DNA of 64,000 bases from Magnetospira sp. QH-2. Its GTDB lineage: Bacteria > Pseudomonadota > Alphaproteobacteria > Rhodospirillales > Magnetospiraceae. The stretch covers positions 744,001-808,000 of the forward strand of contig NZ_FO538765.1 of assembly GCF_000968135.1 (NCBI RefSeq). The letters run 5' to 3'. The notes below the pieces were generated by a model. It was not told where the DNA came from. It worked only from the letters and a program-made list of their open reading frames with translations, and searched no databases. How positions within the stretch are numbered: position 1 is the first letter of the stretch; each line of letters opens with the position of its first letter. Positions 1 through 10,848 of this stretch are shown piece after piece. The position numbers and the translations under genes are program-made.

Positions 1-26
1 TCAAGGGTCGCGCGGTGGAGGCATAG
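1..26 (+). CDS. urtB: urea ABC transporter permease UrtB, last codons only
   Basis: The first 26 bases contain one open frame reading K-G-R-A-V-E-A followed by TAG at 24-26, three bases before the urtC start. Known urt operons run urtA-B-C-D-E, and UrtB proteins usually end in a short basic tail like this one. The identification therefore rests mainly on position. Nothing of the membrane domain is inside the window. Confidence 0.5.
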
Positions 27-29
27 GTC

Positions 30-1178
30 ATGGTACAGCATCCCTCACCCTTCGCCATCATCACCCGAGGTACCGGCGGCAAGGTCTTGCTGGTGACCAT
101 GCTGGGCGCCGCGATCCTGGTACCGTTGCTCAATCAGATGGTGCCGGAAAGCAGCTTCTTTCATGTGCCCACCTATATGGTCAGCCTGCTCGGCAAGTAT
201 CTGGCTTTCGCCCTGCTGGCCTTGTCGGTGGATCTGATCTGGGGTTACGCGGGCATCCTCAGCCTCGGCCATGGGGCCTTTTTCGCCTTGGGCGGCTATG
301 CCATGGGCATGCACTTAATGCGCCAGATCGGTGATCGGGGCGTCTATGGCAATGCCGAGCTGCCGGACTTCATGGTGTTCCTCAACTGGCAGGAACTGCC
401 TTGGTACTGGTACGGCTTCGATTCCTTTCCCTTTGCCCTGCTGATGGTGCTGTTGGTGCCTGGGGCCCTGGCCTTGGTGTTCGGCTGGTTTGCCTTCCGC
501 AGCCGGGTGACGGGGGTCTATCTGTCGATCATCACCCAGGCCATGACTTTCGCCCTGCTGCTGGCCTTTTTCCGTAACGACATGGGCTTCGGCGGCAACA
601 ACGGCCTGACCGACTTCAAGGACATCCTGGGCTTCGATATCCAGGCCACCGGTACCCGATTGTGGCTGTTCTCTCTCAGCGCCCTGGCGGTGGCCGGGGC
701 CTATGCCCTGTGCCGTTTGATCGTTGCCTCGCGGCTCGGGCGGGTGCTGATCGGTATCCGCGATGCCGAAAGCCGCTCGCGGTTCCTCGGCTACCGGGTG
801 GAGTATTACAAGCTGTTCGTCTTCGTGGTCTCGGCCATGCTGGCGGGGGTCGCCGGAGCGCTCTACGTGCCCCAGGTGGGGATCATCAATCCGTCGGAAT
901 TCGCCCCGGCGGCCTCCATCGAGATCATCATCTGGGTGGCTGTCGGCGGGCGCGGCTCGCTGCACGGGGCGGTGCTCGGCGCCATCCTGGTCAACTTCGC
1001 CAAAAGCTATTTCACCGGGGCGCTGCCGGAAGCCTGGCTTTATGCCCTGGGACTGCTGTTCATCCTGTCGACCATCTTCCTGCCCAAGGGAATCGTCGGT
1101 ACCCTGCCCAGCTTCGGCGGCGAACAGAGCCTGTTCAGTAAGTGGCGCGCCAAACGCGCTCTGGGAGAAACACCATGA
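30..1178 (+). CDS. urtC: urea ABC transporter, permease UrtC
   Basis: This 382-residue integral membrane protein belongs to the LivM-type branched-chain amino acid/urea permease family. It would form the urea channel in the inner membrane together with UrtB. Long hydrophobic stretches occur throughout, for example around residues 20-40, 48-70, 130-155 and 280-360. The family features 'GYAGILSLGHGAFFALGGYA' (near residues 71-90) and 'GGRGSLHGAVLGA' near residue 305 are present. The ATG follows GGAGG by eight bases. Its stop overlaps the urtD start (ATGA), which indicates translational coupling. Length is typical for UrtC. Confidence 0.93.
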   Translation: MVQHPSPFAIITRGTGGKVLLVTMLGAAILVPLLNQMVPESSFFHVPTYMVSLLGKYLAFALLALSVDLIWGYAGILSLGHGAFFALGGYAMGMHLMRQIGDRGVYGNAELPDFMVFLNWQELPWYWYGFDSFPFALLMVLLVPGALALVFGWFAFRSRVTGVYLSIITQAMTFALLLAFFRNDMGFGGNNGLTDFKDILGFDIQATGTRLWLFSLSALAVAGAYALCRLIVASRLGRVLIGIRDAESRSRFLGYRVEYYKLFVFVVSAMLAGVAGALYVPQVGIINPSEFAPAASIEIIIWVAVGGRGSLHGAVLGAILVNFAKSYFTGALPEAWLYALGLLFILSTIFLPKGIVGTLPSFGGEQSLFSKWRAKRALGETP

Positions 1179-1936
1179 GTACCGCCTCTCCCCGCAAGCA
1201 TGACACGATCCTCTATCTGGATGGCGTGTCGGTGAGTTTCGACGGCTTCAAGGCGCTCAACGAACTGAGCTTCTATGTGGAGGCGGGCGAGCTGCGCGCC
1301 ATCATCGGCCCCAACGGAGCGGGCAAGACCACCATGATGGACGTGGTCACCGGCAAGACCCGGCCCGATAGCGGCGACGTGCAATTCAACGGCGGCACCG
1401 ACCTGACCAAGCTGGACGAGGCGGATATCGCCAACCTGGGCATCGGTCGCAAGTTTCAAAAGCCCACGGTCTTTGAGACCCAGTCCGTCTTCGACAATCT
1501 GGAACTGGCCTTGCGGGGCCAGCGCAACGTTCTCCAGTCTCTGTTTTTCAAGCTCAGCCGCGAACAGTCCGATCACATCGAGGACATCATGGAGACCATC
1601 CGCCTGCATGATTTCCGTCATAAGCTGGCCGGTGACCTGTCCCATGGACAGAAGCAATGGCTGGAGATCGGCATGTTGTTGATGCAGGAGCCGGAACTGC
1701 TGCTGGTGGATGAACCGGCGGCGGGCATGACCGACGCGGAAACCATGGAAACCGCCGAGTTGCTGAAAACCATCGCCGGGGATCACTCGGTGGTGGTGGT
1801 CGAGCATGACATGGAGTTCGTTCGGGCGTTGGATTGCAAGGTGACGGTGCTCTGTGAGGGCTCGGTGTTGGCCGAGGGCTCGCTGGATGCCATGCAGGCC
1901 GACGAACGGGTCATTGAAAGCTATTTGGGGCGCTGA
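1175..1936 (+). CDS. urtD: urea ABC transporter, ATP-binding protein UrtD
   Basis: A 253-residue cytoplasmic ABC ATPase that powers urea import with UrtE. Visible motifs are Walker A GPNGAGKTT (about residue 44), the signature-like LSHGQKQWLEIGM, Walker B LLLVDEP, and the switch histidine in VVVVEHDMEF. LSHGQ instead of LSGGQ, with the following KQWLEI, is the usual UrtD/LivG form. I chose the ATG at 1175, which overlaps the urtC stop by four bases, over an upstream start inside urtC. The next gene starts three bases after the stop. Confidence 0.93.
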   Translation: MSTASPRKHDTILYLDGVSVSFDGFKALNELSFYVEAGELRAIIGPNGAGKTTMMDVVTGKTRPDSGDVQFNGGTDLTKLDEADIANLGIGRKFQKPTVFETQSVFDNLELALRGQRNVLQSLFFKLSREQSDHIEDIMETIRLHDFRHKLAGDLSHGQKQWLEIGMLLMQEPELLLVDEPAAGMTDAETMETAELLKTIAGDHSVVVVEHDMEFVRALDCKVTVLCEGSVLAEGSLDAMQADERVIESYLGR

Positions 1937-1939
1937 CGA

Positions 1940-2635
1940 ATGTTGCATGCTGAAAACGTCGATCTGTTCTATGGCGCCTCCCAGGCCCTGAAATCGGTCA
2001 ATCTGAACGCGGTACTGGGCCAGGTGACCTGCGTCATGGGCCGCAACGGGGTGGGCAAGACCAGTCTGATGCGCGCCGTGGTTGGACAACAGGCCATCCA
2101 ATCCGGCACCATCACCTGGGATAGCGAAGACATCACCCATATGGCGCCCTATGACCGGGCAAGAAAGGGCATCGCCTTCGTGCCACAGGGGCGTGAGATT
2201 TTTCCGCTGCTGACTGTTGAGGAAAACCTGCACACCGGCTACGCGCCGCTGCCCCGGGCCCTGCGCCATGTCCAAGACGAGATCTTCGATCTGTTTCCGG
2301 TGCTCAAGGATATGCTGGGCCGTCGCGGCGGCGATCTGTCGGGCGGCCAGCAACAGCAATTGGCCATCGCCCGCGCCCTGGTTACCCGGCCCCGGCTGCT
2401 GGTATTGGACGAACCCACCGAGGGTATTCAGCCCAGCATCATCAAGGATATCGAGCGGGTTATCCGGTTGCTCGGCAACAGGGGTGACATGGCGGTGGTT
2501 CTGGTGGAACAATACTTCGAATTCGCCCGCGACCTGGCCGACTCGTTTTTGGTCATGGACCGGGGAGAAGTGGTCATGCAAGGCAGCCGCGAGGAGCTGG
2601 TCGAAGACAATGTCCGTCGCTATCTCACGGTCTGA
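1940..2635 (+). CDS. urtE: urea ABC transporter, ATP-binding protein UrtE
   Basis: A 231-residue LivF-type ABC ATPase, the second nucleotide-binding subunit of the urea importer. It has Walker A GRNGVGKTSL, signature LSGGQQQQLAIARAL, Walker B LLVLDEPTEGIQPSII and a terminal VLVEQYFEFA switch region. The 'EPTEGIQPSI' string is characteristic of this family. The gene follows urtD after three bases, and its 3' end contains the ureD start in another frame. Importer and urease genes are therefore physically coupled. Confidence 0.93.
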   Translation: MLHAENVDLFYGASQALKSVNLNAVLGQVTCVMGRNGVGKTSLMRAVVGQQAIQSGTITWDSEDITHMAPYDRARKGIAFVPQGREIFPLLTVEENLHTGYAPLPRALRHVQDEIFDLFPVLKDMLGRRGGDLSGGQQQQLAIARALVTRPRLLVLDEPTEGIQPSIIKDIERVIRLLGNRGDMAVVLVEQYFEFARDLADSFLVMDRGEVVMQGSREELVEDNVRRYLTV

Positions 2636-3479
2636 GGTCGCTGAACCGCCCAAGGTTACCGTTGCGGGAGAGGGCCGCGTGTCCTTTGCTGCCGATGCCC
2701 AGGGCGTGACTCGCCTGAAAGACCTCTATCACAGCGATCCCATCCGGATCGTCTTTCCCACCCCGCCCAGGGGCGAGATTCCCTCGGCGGTGTTCGTCAC
2801 CACATCAGGCGGTTTGGTCGGTGGTGACCGGTTGGAGCTCTGCGCGTCGGTGGGGGAGGGGGCTTCCGCCCTGGTCACCGTGCAGGCGGCGGAGAAGATC
2901 TATCGCTCCGCTGGACAGGACTGCATTATTAACGTGTCCCTTGATTGCAGAGGCGACGCCTGGATGGAATGGCTGCCCCAGGAAACCATTTTGTTCGAGG
3001 GTGCCCGGCTGCGCCGCCGCACGTCGGTGGACCTGGCACCCGGCGGACAATTGTTGGCGGGCGAGCTATTGGTTCTGGGACGGGGCGCCATGGGGGAAAA
3101 GATCACCCGGGGGCTGGTGCGGGACCACTGGGAAATCCGCCGGGACGGCCAACTGGTCTGGGCCGATGCTCTGTGCCTGGAGGACGAGATCGAACGGGTC
3201 ATCGCCCATCCGGCGGGGCTGGGCGGGGCGACGGCTCTGGGCACCATCGTTTATGGCGCCGAGGATGCGCCGGAACGGCTGGACGCCGCCCGCGCCTTGT
3301 TGGAGAATGCGGACCGGGATGTGAGGGGCGGGGCAACGGTGGTCAACGGCCTTTTGCTGATCCGTCTGTTGGCCGAAGACCCCTATCCACTGCGTCGGGC
3401 CTATGGGGATTTCTGGGCGGCCTTTCGGAATCTGACCGGGGGACACGAAGCGCAACTGCCGCGCCTTTGGCATATCTAG
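2610..3479 (+). CDS. ureD: urease accessory protein UreD
   Basis: A 289-residue cytoplasmic urease maturation protein that binds the apo-urease with UreF and UreG during nickel insertion. The family pattern is visible: 'VFVTTSGGLVGGDRLEL' near residue 55, then 'AAEKIYRSAG' and 'WLPQETILFEGA'. The frame stays open upstream inside urtE. I chose the ATG at 2610 because it has GAGGAG upstream and gives a normal UreD length. The start overlaps the end of urtE by 26 bases, an unusually long overlap. UreA follows after 12 bases. Confidence 0.9.
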   Translation: MSVAISRSEVAEPPKVTVAGEGRVSFAADAQGVTRLKDLYHSDPIRIVFPTPPRGEIPSAVFVTTSGGLVGGDRLELCASVGEGASALVTVQAAEKIYRSAGQDCIINVSLDCRGDAWMEWLPQETILFEGARLRRRTSVDLAPGGQLLAGELLVLGRGAMGEKITRGLVRDHWEIRRDGQLVWADALCLEDEIERVIAHPAGLGGATALGTIVYGAEDAPERLDAARALLENADRDVRGGATVVNGLLLIRLLAEDPYPLRRAYGDFWAAFRNLTGGHEAQLPRLWHI

Positions 3480-3491
3480 GAGGGAGAATCG

Positions 3492-3794
3492 ATGAACCTG
3501 TCACCGAGGGAAAAAGACAAGCTGCTGGTGGCCATGGCCGCCGAGGTGGCGCGCAAGCGACTGGCGCGGGGGGTCAAGCTGAACTACCCCGAGGCCATGG
3601 CGCTGATCTCCGATTTCGTCGTCGAAGGGGCGCGGGACGGGCGCTCGGTGGCCGACTTGATGAGCGCCGGAGCCACGGTGCTGGGCCGCGATCAGGTGAT
3701 GGACGGCATCGCCGACATGATCCACGAGATCCAGGTGGAAGCCACTTTCCCCGACGGGACCAAGTTGGTCACCGTGCATCAACCCATTCGCTGA
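3492..3794 (+). CDS. ureA: urease gamma subunit UreA
   Basis: A 100-residue gamma subunit of nickel urease (urea to ammonia and carbamate), part of the cytoplasmic alpha-beta-gamma trimer. The start [20 protein letters not shown] and the segments '[10 protein letters not shown]' and '[18 protein letters not shown]' match the family closely along its full length. A strong AGGAGGGAG lies before the ATG. This subunit is encoded separately from UreB, as in most proteobacteria, not fused as in Helicobacter. Confidence 0.96.
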   Translation: MNLSPREKDKLLVAMAAEVARKRLARGVKLNYPEAMALISDFVVEGARDGRSVADLMSAGATVLGRDQVMDGIADMIHEIQVEATFPDGTKLVTVHQPIR

Positions 3795-3802
3795 CGGACT
3801 CT

Positions 3803-3874
3803 CCTCACCCTTCGCCAAGCTCAGGGTGAGGGACACTGGAGCGATATCCTCATCCTGAGCCTGTCGAAGGATGA
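3803..3874. repeat. inverted pair of REP-like palindromes between ureA and ureB
   Basis: Two short palindromes lie in the only sizeable gap of the urease operon. The first (3803-3831) pairs CCTCACCCT with AGGGTGAGG around an 11-base loop. The second (3850-3874) pairs TCATCCT with AGGATGA around GAGCCTGTCGA. The reverse complement of the first resembles the second, so they are two copies in opposite orientation. This sequence type is widely dispersed in alphaproteobacterial genomes as a REP-like element. Confidence 0.8.
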
Positions 3875-3892
3875 AGACGCAAGGAGAACAAC

Positions 3893-4204
3893 ATGATCCC
3901 CGGAGAACTCTTTCCCGCCGCTGGCGCCATCGTCCTCAACGAGGGCTGCGAGATCCTCACCCTCAAGGTGGCCAATACCGGAGACCGCCCGGTGCAGGTG
4001 GGCTCGCACTATCATTTCTTCGAGACCAACCCGGCATTGGACTTCGACCGCGAGGCCGCCCGTGGCTTCCGGCTTGATATCCCTGCCGGGACCGCCGTGC
4101 GCTTCGAGCCCGGCCAGACCCGCGAGGTGACATTGGTGGCCTATCGCGGCAACCGCATCGTCAAGGGCTTCAACGCCCTGGTTCACGGCAAGCTGGAGGG
4201 CTGA
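3893..4204 (+). CDS. ureB: urease beta subunit UreB
   Basis: A 103-residue beta subunit of urease. It begins [13 protein letters not shown] and contains the diagnostic '[19 protein letters not shown]', '[19 protein letters not shown]' and '[11 protein letters not shown]' segments. AAGGAG precedes the ATG. It is separated from ureA by 98 bases holding the palindromic repeats, and from ureC by three bases. Length is normal. Confidence 0.96.
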   Translation: MIPGELFPAAGAIVLNEGCEILTLKVANTGDRPVQVGSHYHFFETNPALDFDREAARGFRLDIPAGTAVRFEPGQTREVTLVAYRGNRIVKGFNALVHGKLEG

Positions 4205-4207
4205 TCC

Positions 4208-5913
<1,706 letters not shown>

Positions 5914-5917
<4 letters not shown>

Positions 5918-6361
5918 GCCTGCGCCGCGCCATCGCTGTTTTGCCCCAGGGCCATTGGACCGGCGATCCCGTCGGAACCATCACCCTGGCCTTTGCCGAT
6001 CGTCACAAAAGACGCATCCGCATGATCGATGACGGCGGCGAAGCTTTCCTGCTCGATCTGCCCGACGCGGTGCTGCTGGGCGATGGAGACGGGTTGGAAC
6101 TGGACGGCGGCGGGGTCATTGAAGTACGGGCGGCAGAGGAATCGGTGGTGGATATCGCCTGCACCGACGCCGCCCATGCGGCCCGCATTGCCTGGCATAT
6201 CGGCAATCGCCACACAGCGGTGCAAGTGTTAGATGGAGGCCGCCTGCGCATGGCCGATGACTTGGTGATGGTGCATATGGTCGAAGGTCTGGGAGGCGCG
6301 GTTAGCCGGACAACCGCGCCTTTCGAACCGGAGGGCGGCGCCTATGCGTCGGGAGGTGGAC

Positions 6362-6372
<11 letters not shown>
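5914..6372 (+). CDS. ureE: urease accessory protein UreE (nickel chaperone)
   Basis: A 152-residue UreE, a nickel-binding metallochaperone that delivers nickel to the UreDFG-urease complex. The frame opens with TTG at 5914, overlapping the ureC stop as TTGA. The middle part '[21 protein letters not shown]' contains the conserved WHIGNRH motif. The C terminus is only weakly histidine-rich (GGGHAH), unlike the long His tails of some enterobacterial UreE proteins. The end overlaps the ureF start. Confidence 0.92.
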
Positions 6373-7050
<678 letters not shown>

Positions 7051-7054
<4 letters not shown>

Positions 7055-7656
7055 GCAATCCTCTTCGCGTTGGTATCGGCGGTCCCGTGGGCTCGGGCAA
7101 GACAGCGCTGTTGGAGCGCCTGTGTATGGCCTTGCGCGACCGATACGATATCGCCGCCATCACCAATGATATCTATACCCGCGAAGACGCCGAGTTCATG
7201 GCCCGCTCCGGCGCCTTGGACCCCGAGCGTATCGCCGGGGTCGAAACCGGCGGTTGTCCCCATACGGCCATCCGCGAGGATGCCTCCATGAATCTGGCGG
7301 CGGTGACCGATATGACGGTGAAGTTTCCAGAACTGGAGATCGTGTTCGTGGAATCCGGCGGCGACAATCTTTCGGCCACCTTCTCGCCGGAACTGGCCGA
7401 CATCACCCTCTATGTCATCGACGTGTCGGCGGGGGACAAGATCCCGCGCAAGGGCGGACCGGGCATCACCCGCTCGGATCTTCTGATCATCAACAAGACC
7501 GATCTGGCGCCTCTGGTGGGAGCCGATCTCGGTGTCATGGATCGCGATGCGAAAAAAATGCGTGGCGAGCGCCCCTTTGTCTTCGCCCAGGTGAAAAAGG
7601 GCCAGGGCGTCGACGAGATTATCGCCTTCATCGAACAGGCAGGCGGGCTGCAATAA
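7051..7656 (+). CDS. ureG: urease accessory protein UreG (GTPase)
   Basis: A 201-residue SIMIBI-class GTPase that supplies GTP hydrolysis for nickel insertion into urease. It shows the P-loop [13 protein letters not shown], the nickel-binding '[12 protein letters not shown]' CPH motif, '[19 protein letters not shown]', and the guanine-specificity string '[11 protein letters not shown]'. The start overlaps the ureF stop. It is the last gene of the urea operon and is followed at once by a hairpin terminator. Confidence 0.97.
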
Positions 7657-7661
7657 AACTT

Positions 7662-7695
7662 CGGGCCGACTTCCCCTGGGAATCGGCCCGTTTGT
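7662..7695 (+). terminator. rho-independent terminator after ureG
   Basis: CGGGCCGA (7662-7669) pairs with TCGGCCCG (7683-7690), followed by TTTGTTGTT. It starts five bases after the ureG stop and closes the urt-ure operon. Confidence 0.85.
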
Positions 7696-7718
7696 TGTTC
7701 GAATTCGGTGAAGGCGTT

Positions 7719-8189
7719 TCAGGCCTCTGAGTCGATCCAGCGCTGGACCTGTTCGACGAAGTCGCGGGTCGGCGGCCAATTACCCTTCATGGCCAAGCCC
7801 AGACGCCGGTCCAAACGCTTGTAACCCATGAATTCCATCACATCGGCCTGATTCTGTCCGCGCGCAGCAATCAAGAACTTGATTCGGGCGACTGTCTGAC
7901 CGGTAAGGTAGCCATCGGGGCCGACCAAATCGGTCTTTTTCGTGGGGCCATTCCCAGAGGTTGATTTAGCCCATTCCAGGAATTCCGCACGGTGCTCCTC
8001 GGAGGCCTTCATCCATTCCCGACGCAGAATATCCAGTGGAGTCAGTTTCTTTATCAGACCCGCCTGGATACAAGCGGCGCGCACGCTGGGGATCTCTCCG
8101 GATTTAACCCGCGCATGGATGGACGGGTGCTCGGAGGACAGGCGTCCAAGCCAATAGCTGCTACCGCGATGATTCGTTTGTTCTCTCAT
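7719..8189 (-). CDS. hypothetical protein, possible DNA-binding
   Basis: A 156-residue soluble, charged protein that I do not recognise firmly. The middle 'LTPLDILRREWMKASEEHRAEFLEWA' (spread over about residues 50-78) resembles helical segments of phage or plasmid regulators. The C-terminal half ('NQADVMEFMGYKRLDRRLG') could be a helix-turn-helix. I chose the ATG at 8189, with AAGG about ten bases upstream. It stands alone, convergent with ureG and divergent from the Rieske-fusion gene. A role in regulation is a guess. Confidence 0.55.
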   Translation of the reverse strand: MREQTNHRGSSYWLGRLSSEHPSIHARVKSGEIPSVRAACIQAGLIKKLTPLDILRREWMKASEEHRAEFLEWAKSTSGNGPTKKTDLVGPDGYLTGQTVARIKFLIAARGQNQADVMEFMGYKRLDRRLGLAMKGNWPPTRDFVEQVQRWIDSEA

Positions 8190-8388
8190 GGGACACACAC
8201 CTTACAGGATTCGTTTAACGTAACAACTTGATTGCCATCGGGCTGGTTAAGATATCCACAATGGTGGGGCGTGGATCCTCTTTCGGCGCGGTTTTCTTTG
8301 CATTAGATTGTGGATAAGTCTGGGAATCATCCCGGGCAAAATCAAAAAAACCTTCTTTCAGTGAGCCCAAGACACAGGAGTCCAAAAA

Positions 8389-9015
8389 ATGAGTGACGCC
8401 CTCAATTACCTGATCGCCGCCCGACCGGAGGCGATGACCCACTATTTCCAGTTCCTCAAGGGAGCCGGAACCCACCTGGATACCAAGACCCGCGATCTGA
8501 TTTCGGTCATCACCAAGGTCGATGTACAGACCGAAGGCGGGTTGAAGCAGTATCTGTCGCGCGCCCTGCGCAACGGCTGCACCCCCAATGAAATCATCGA
8601 TGCCCTGTTGATGGCCTTCCCGACCCTGGGGCTGGCCAAGATCGTCTGGGCCACCGATATCATCCTGTCCATGAACATCACTGATTTCGCCACCGATGCG
8701 CTGAATGCCGAGCCCGCCTGGCATGACCTGGGCGCTTTGGCCGATTTCCCCGAAGGCGAGGCCACCTATGTCTCCATGGACTACCGCAACGTCTTCGTCT
8801 ATCGCGAGGGAGAGACCCTGAAGGTCTACAACAGCACCTGCCCACATCAGGTCACCGATATTCCGGAACTGGCCATTGCCGGTAAGCATCTGACTTGCCC
8901 CAAGCATGAATGGAAGTTTGATCTGGGCACCGGCGAGTGCATCGAAAAAGGCAACCATCCGCTGACCTCTTTCGAGGCCAAGGTCGATGGCGACCGGGTG
9001 CTCGCCTTCTGGTAA
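8389..9015 (+). CDS. carboxymuconolactone decarboxylase-like domain fused to a Rieske [2Fe-2S] domain
   Basis: A 208-residue two-domain protein. Residues 1-100 resemble the all-helical CMD/AhpD fold ('LDTKTRDLISVITKV', 'GCTPNEIIDALLMAFPTLG') but lack the CxxC thiol pair of AhpD. Residues 108-208 are a Rieske ferredoxin-type domain with the cluster ligands C151-x-H153 and C170-x2-H173 ('STCPHQ' and 'LTCPKHEWKFDLG'). The Rieske half is of the small soluble type used for electron transfer. The combination suggests a redox protein; substrate and partner are unknown. It appears monocistronic. Confidence 0.82.
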   Translation: MSDALNYLIAARPEAMTHYFQFLKGAGTHLDTKTRDLISVITKVDVQTEGGLKQYLSRALRNGCTPNEIIDALLMAFPTLGLAKIVWATDIILSMNITDFATDALNAEPAWHDLGALADFPEGEATYVSMDYRNVFVYREGETLKVYNSTCPHQVTDIPELAIAGKHLTCPKHEWKFDLGTGECIEKGNHPLTSFEAKVDGDRVLAFW

Positions 9016-9027
9016 CGGGAACAGCCG

Positions 9028-9066
9028 CCACCGGTGCTGCAACAGCGGGCCGGTGGTGTTTCAGTG
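9028..9066 (+). terminator. probable terminator after the Rieske-fusion gene
   Basis: CCACCGG (9028-9034) pairs with CCGGTGG (9050-9056), followed by a T-rich run (TGTTTCAGTGGTTTTA). It lies 13 bases after the stop. Confidence 0.55.
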
Positions 9067-9131
9067 GTTTTATTCCGCTAACAAAATGAAGTGGCCGATG
9101 CCATCCTTATGGGTAACAAAAAGGAGCGAGC

Positions 9132-9290
9132 ATGGACCACTTCATCTACATCATCCATCAAGGGAAAACGCCCGAGGATTGGTGCGTGAGCGTCAATGGG
9201 GTCCTGGTCAATTGCTTCGAGTCCAAGGACGCCGCCCGGCGAATGGTTGATAGCCTGCGCCGCCGCAATGGGCCTTCCGCGCATCAGTGA
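9132..9290 (+). CDS. small conserved-type protein, 52 aa
   Basis: A 52-residue open frame with a perfect AAGGAG four bases before its ATG. It begins MDHFIYIIHQGKTPEDW and contains 'VNGVLVNCFESKDAARRMV', a beta-strand then helix arrangement reminiscent of DUF2188-like small proteins. Function is unknown. Its last seven bases overlap the end of the convergent cca gene. Confidence 0.55.
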   Translation: MDHFIYIIHQGKTPEDWCVSVNGVLVNCFESKDAARRMVDSLRRRNGPSAHQ

Positions 9291-10558
9291 TCGGCGTTTA
9301 GCTCCCGCAGCCGCATCAGGCAGGCCGCCTTATCCGGCTGAAAATCCTCGTTGATCCACCAGGCCTCGACCTTTTTCAGCATCTTGCCCATGGCCGGACC
9401 ATGGGCCACGCCAACGGCCAGGGCGTCCTTGCCGCGCAGGGGAAAGGGGACCGGCTCCCAGGCCGCGCAGGCTCGCAAGTGTTCCATCCAACGTTCATTG
9501 TCGTCCAACCCTTGATCCGGGGTGGTGGCCAATTCGTGGGCCCAGGCCAACAGGAGGCGATCGCGGACCAAGTTCGATCCTTCCTTATAAAGCAGCTTTC
9601 GCAGATCATGGGGCGACCCATAAGGTTCCGGCCGCAAGGCCGGGTCGGCCAGAGTGGCCAGCCGGTTCCGCTGCCGGTTGGATAGATGCAGGCGATGAGC
9701 GAACGCGGCCACTCCCGCCGGATCGGTTTTCAACAAAGCTGAAAGCCTGCGTACGGAATCGGTCTCGATTCCCTCAATGCGCCAGGTATTGGCCTCCAGC
9801 CAGGAAAGCTGGCGCAGGGTTTCCGTCTCGCCGTCCCCCGATTCCGGAAGAATGGGCATGAGAGCACCTTGGGCGTGCATCAGATCGATGGCGCTGGCCG
9901 GGTCGGGGGCCAGCAAGATGTTGAACAATTCGTTGCGGATGCGCTCACCGGACAGGTCGGGTAACCGGGGCGCGAAAGCCCGGCAGGCGGCCAGGGCATC
10001 GGCATCCGGCGGTGGACGACCGTAATGGGCGTGGAAGCGGAAAAAACGCAGTACCCGGAGGATATCTTCCTCGCAGCGCTGGCGGGCATCACCGACGAAG
10101 CGCACCCGCCCCTCCCCCAGATCAATCAAGCCATCGAAGGGATCATGAATGGCACCGTCCAGGGTGCAGAACAGGGTATTGATGGTGAAATCCCGGCGCG
10201 CCGCGTCGGCGGTCCAGTCATCGGTGAAGGCCACCTTGGCCCGCCGCCCATCGGTCTCCAGGTCTTCGCGCAAGGTGGTGATCTCGAAGTGGGTCTTATG
10301 TATCACCGCTGTGACCGTGCCATGGGCCAATCCGGTGGGAATCACATGAATGTCCGCCGCTTCCAGCCGCCGGATAACCTCCGTCGGCGGCAGGTGGGTG
10401 GCGATATCGATATCCTTGACCGGTCGGTTTAAAACGGCGTCGCGGACGCAGCCGCCGACAAAGCGGGCTTCGTCCCCGGCTTTTTCCAGTGCCGCGAACA
10501 GGCTGCGCGTTTCCGGCGCCGTCATCCAGGGCTGCGGGGGAATCCGCGACCCGGCCAT
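9284..10558 (-). CDS. cca: CCA tRNA nucleotidyltransferase / poly(A) polymerase family
   Basis: A 424-residue class II nucleotidyltransferase that adds or repairs the 3' CCA of tRNA in the cytoplasm. The head domain shows 'RFVGGCVRDAVLNRP' followed by the catalytic 'VKDIDIATHLPP' DxD. 'RRDFTINTLF', 'IHDPFDGLIDL' and 'EDILRVLRFFRFHAHYG' (the RNA- and nucleotide-binding motifs) follow. I chose the ATG at 10558, two bases after the stop of the upstream membrane-protein gene. The frame stays open further upstream, but the added residues do not fit the family. It ends a four-gene leftward group. Confidence 0.92.
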   Translation of the reverse strand: MAGSRIPPQPWMTAPETRSLFAALEKAGDEARFVGGCVRDAVLNRPVKDIDIATHLPPTEVIRRLEAADIHVIPTGLAHGTVTAVIHKTHFEITTLREDLETDGRRAKVAFTDDWTADAARRDFTINTLFCTLDGAIHDPFDGLIDLGEGRVRFVGDARQRCEEDILRVLRFFRFHAHYGRPPPDADALAACRAFAPRLPDLSGERIRNELFNILLAPDPASAIDLMHAQGALMPILPESGDGETETLRQLSWLEANTWRIEGIETDSVRRLSALLKTDPAGVAAFAHRLHLSNRQRNRLATLADPALRPEPYGSPHDLRKLLYKEGSNLVRDRLLLAWAHELATTPDQGLDDNERWMEHLRACAAWEPVPFPLRGKDALAVGVAHGPAMGKMLKKVEAWWINEDFQPDKAACLMRLRELNADH

Positions 10559-10560
10559 GG

Positions 10561-10848
10561 TTATTCTCCCGGCTCGGCGGGGACGATGCGACCGGGGACG
10601 ATCTTGCCGTCCTCCCAGCGCGGCGACTGAAAGGTACCCTCCGTGTCGCCACTGCCCACAATGGCCAAAGTGCCGAGCACGGTCATGGTCAGGAGGAAAC
10701 CGGCCAACAGCAGCCAGAACCAAGGGCCTTTGGCGATGGTCACCAACAGGCCATCATCCCCGGCCTTTTTCGATACGATGACCCAGATCACATAGACCAT
10801 CAACGGGGCCAAAAGCGGCAGCAGGTATTGTAGCAGGATACGGGTCAT
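10561..10848 (-). CDS. small membrane protein (DUF6111-like)
   Basis: A 95-residue protein with two predicted transmembrane helices (about residues 7-27 and 42-65) and a polar, proline-rich C-terminal tail ('RWEDGKIVPGRIVPAEPGE'). The arrangement and its position between a Nudix hydrolase gene and cca match a small alphaproteobacterial family I recall as DUF6111. No function is known. Its start overlaps the end of the Nudix gene by four bases. Confidence 0.75.
   Translation of the reverse strand: MTRILLQYLLPLLAPLMVYVIWVIVSKKAGDDGLLVTIAKGPWFWLLLAGFLLTMTVLGTLAIVGSGDTEGTFQSPRWEDGKIVPGRIVPAEPGE

Noticed and set aside
1040-2653. Long open frame on the minus strand opposite urtC-urtE
   Set aside because: It is antisense to three well-supported transporter genes and its translation has no domain; high GC keeps the opposite frame open.
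10559-10723. N-terminal extension of cca
   Set aside because: The extension overlaps the DUF6111-like gene and does not resemble nucleotidyltransferases; the ATG at 10558 gives the normal start.
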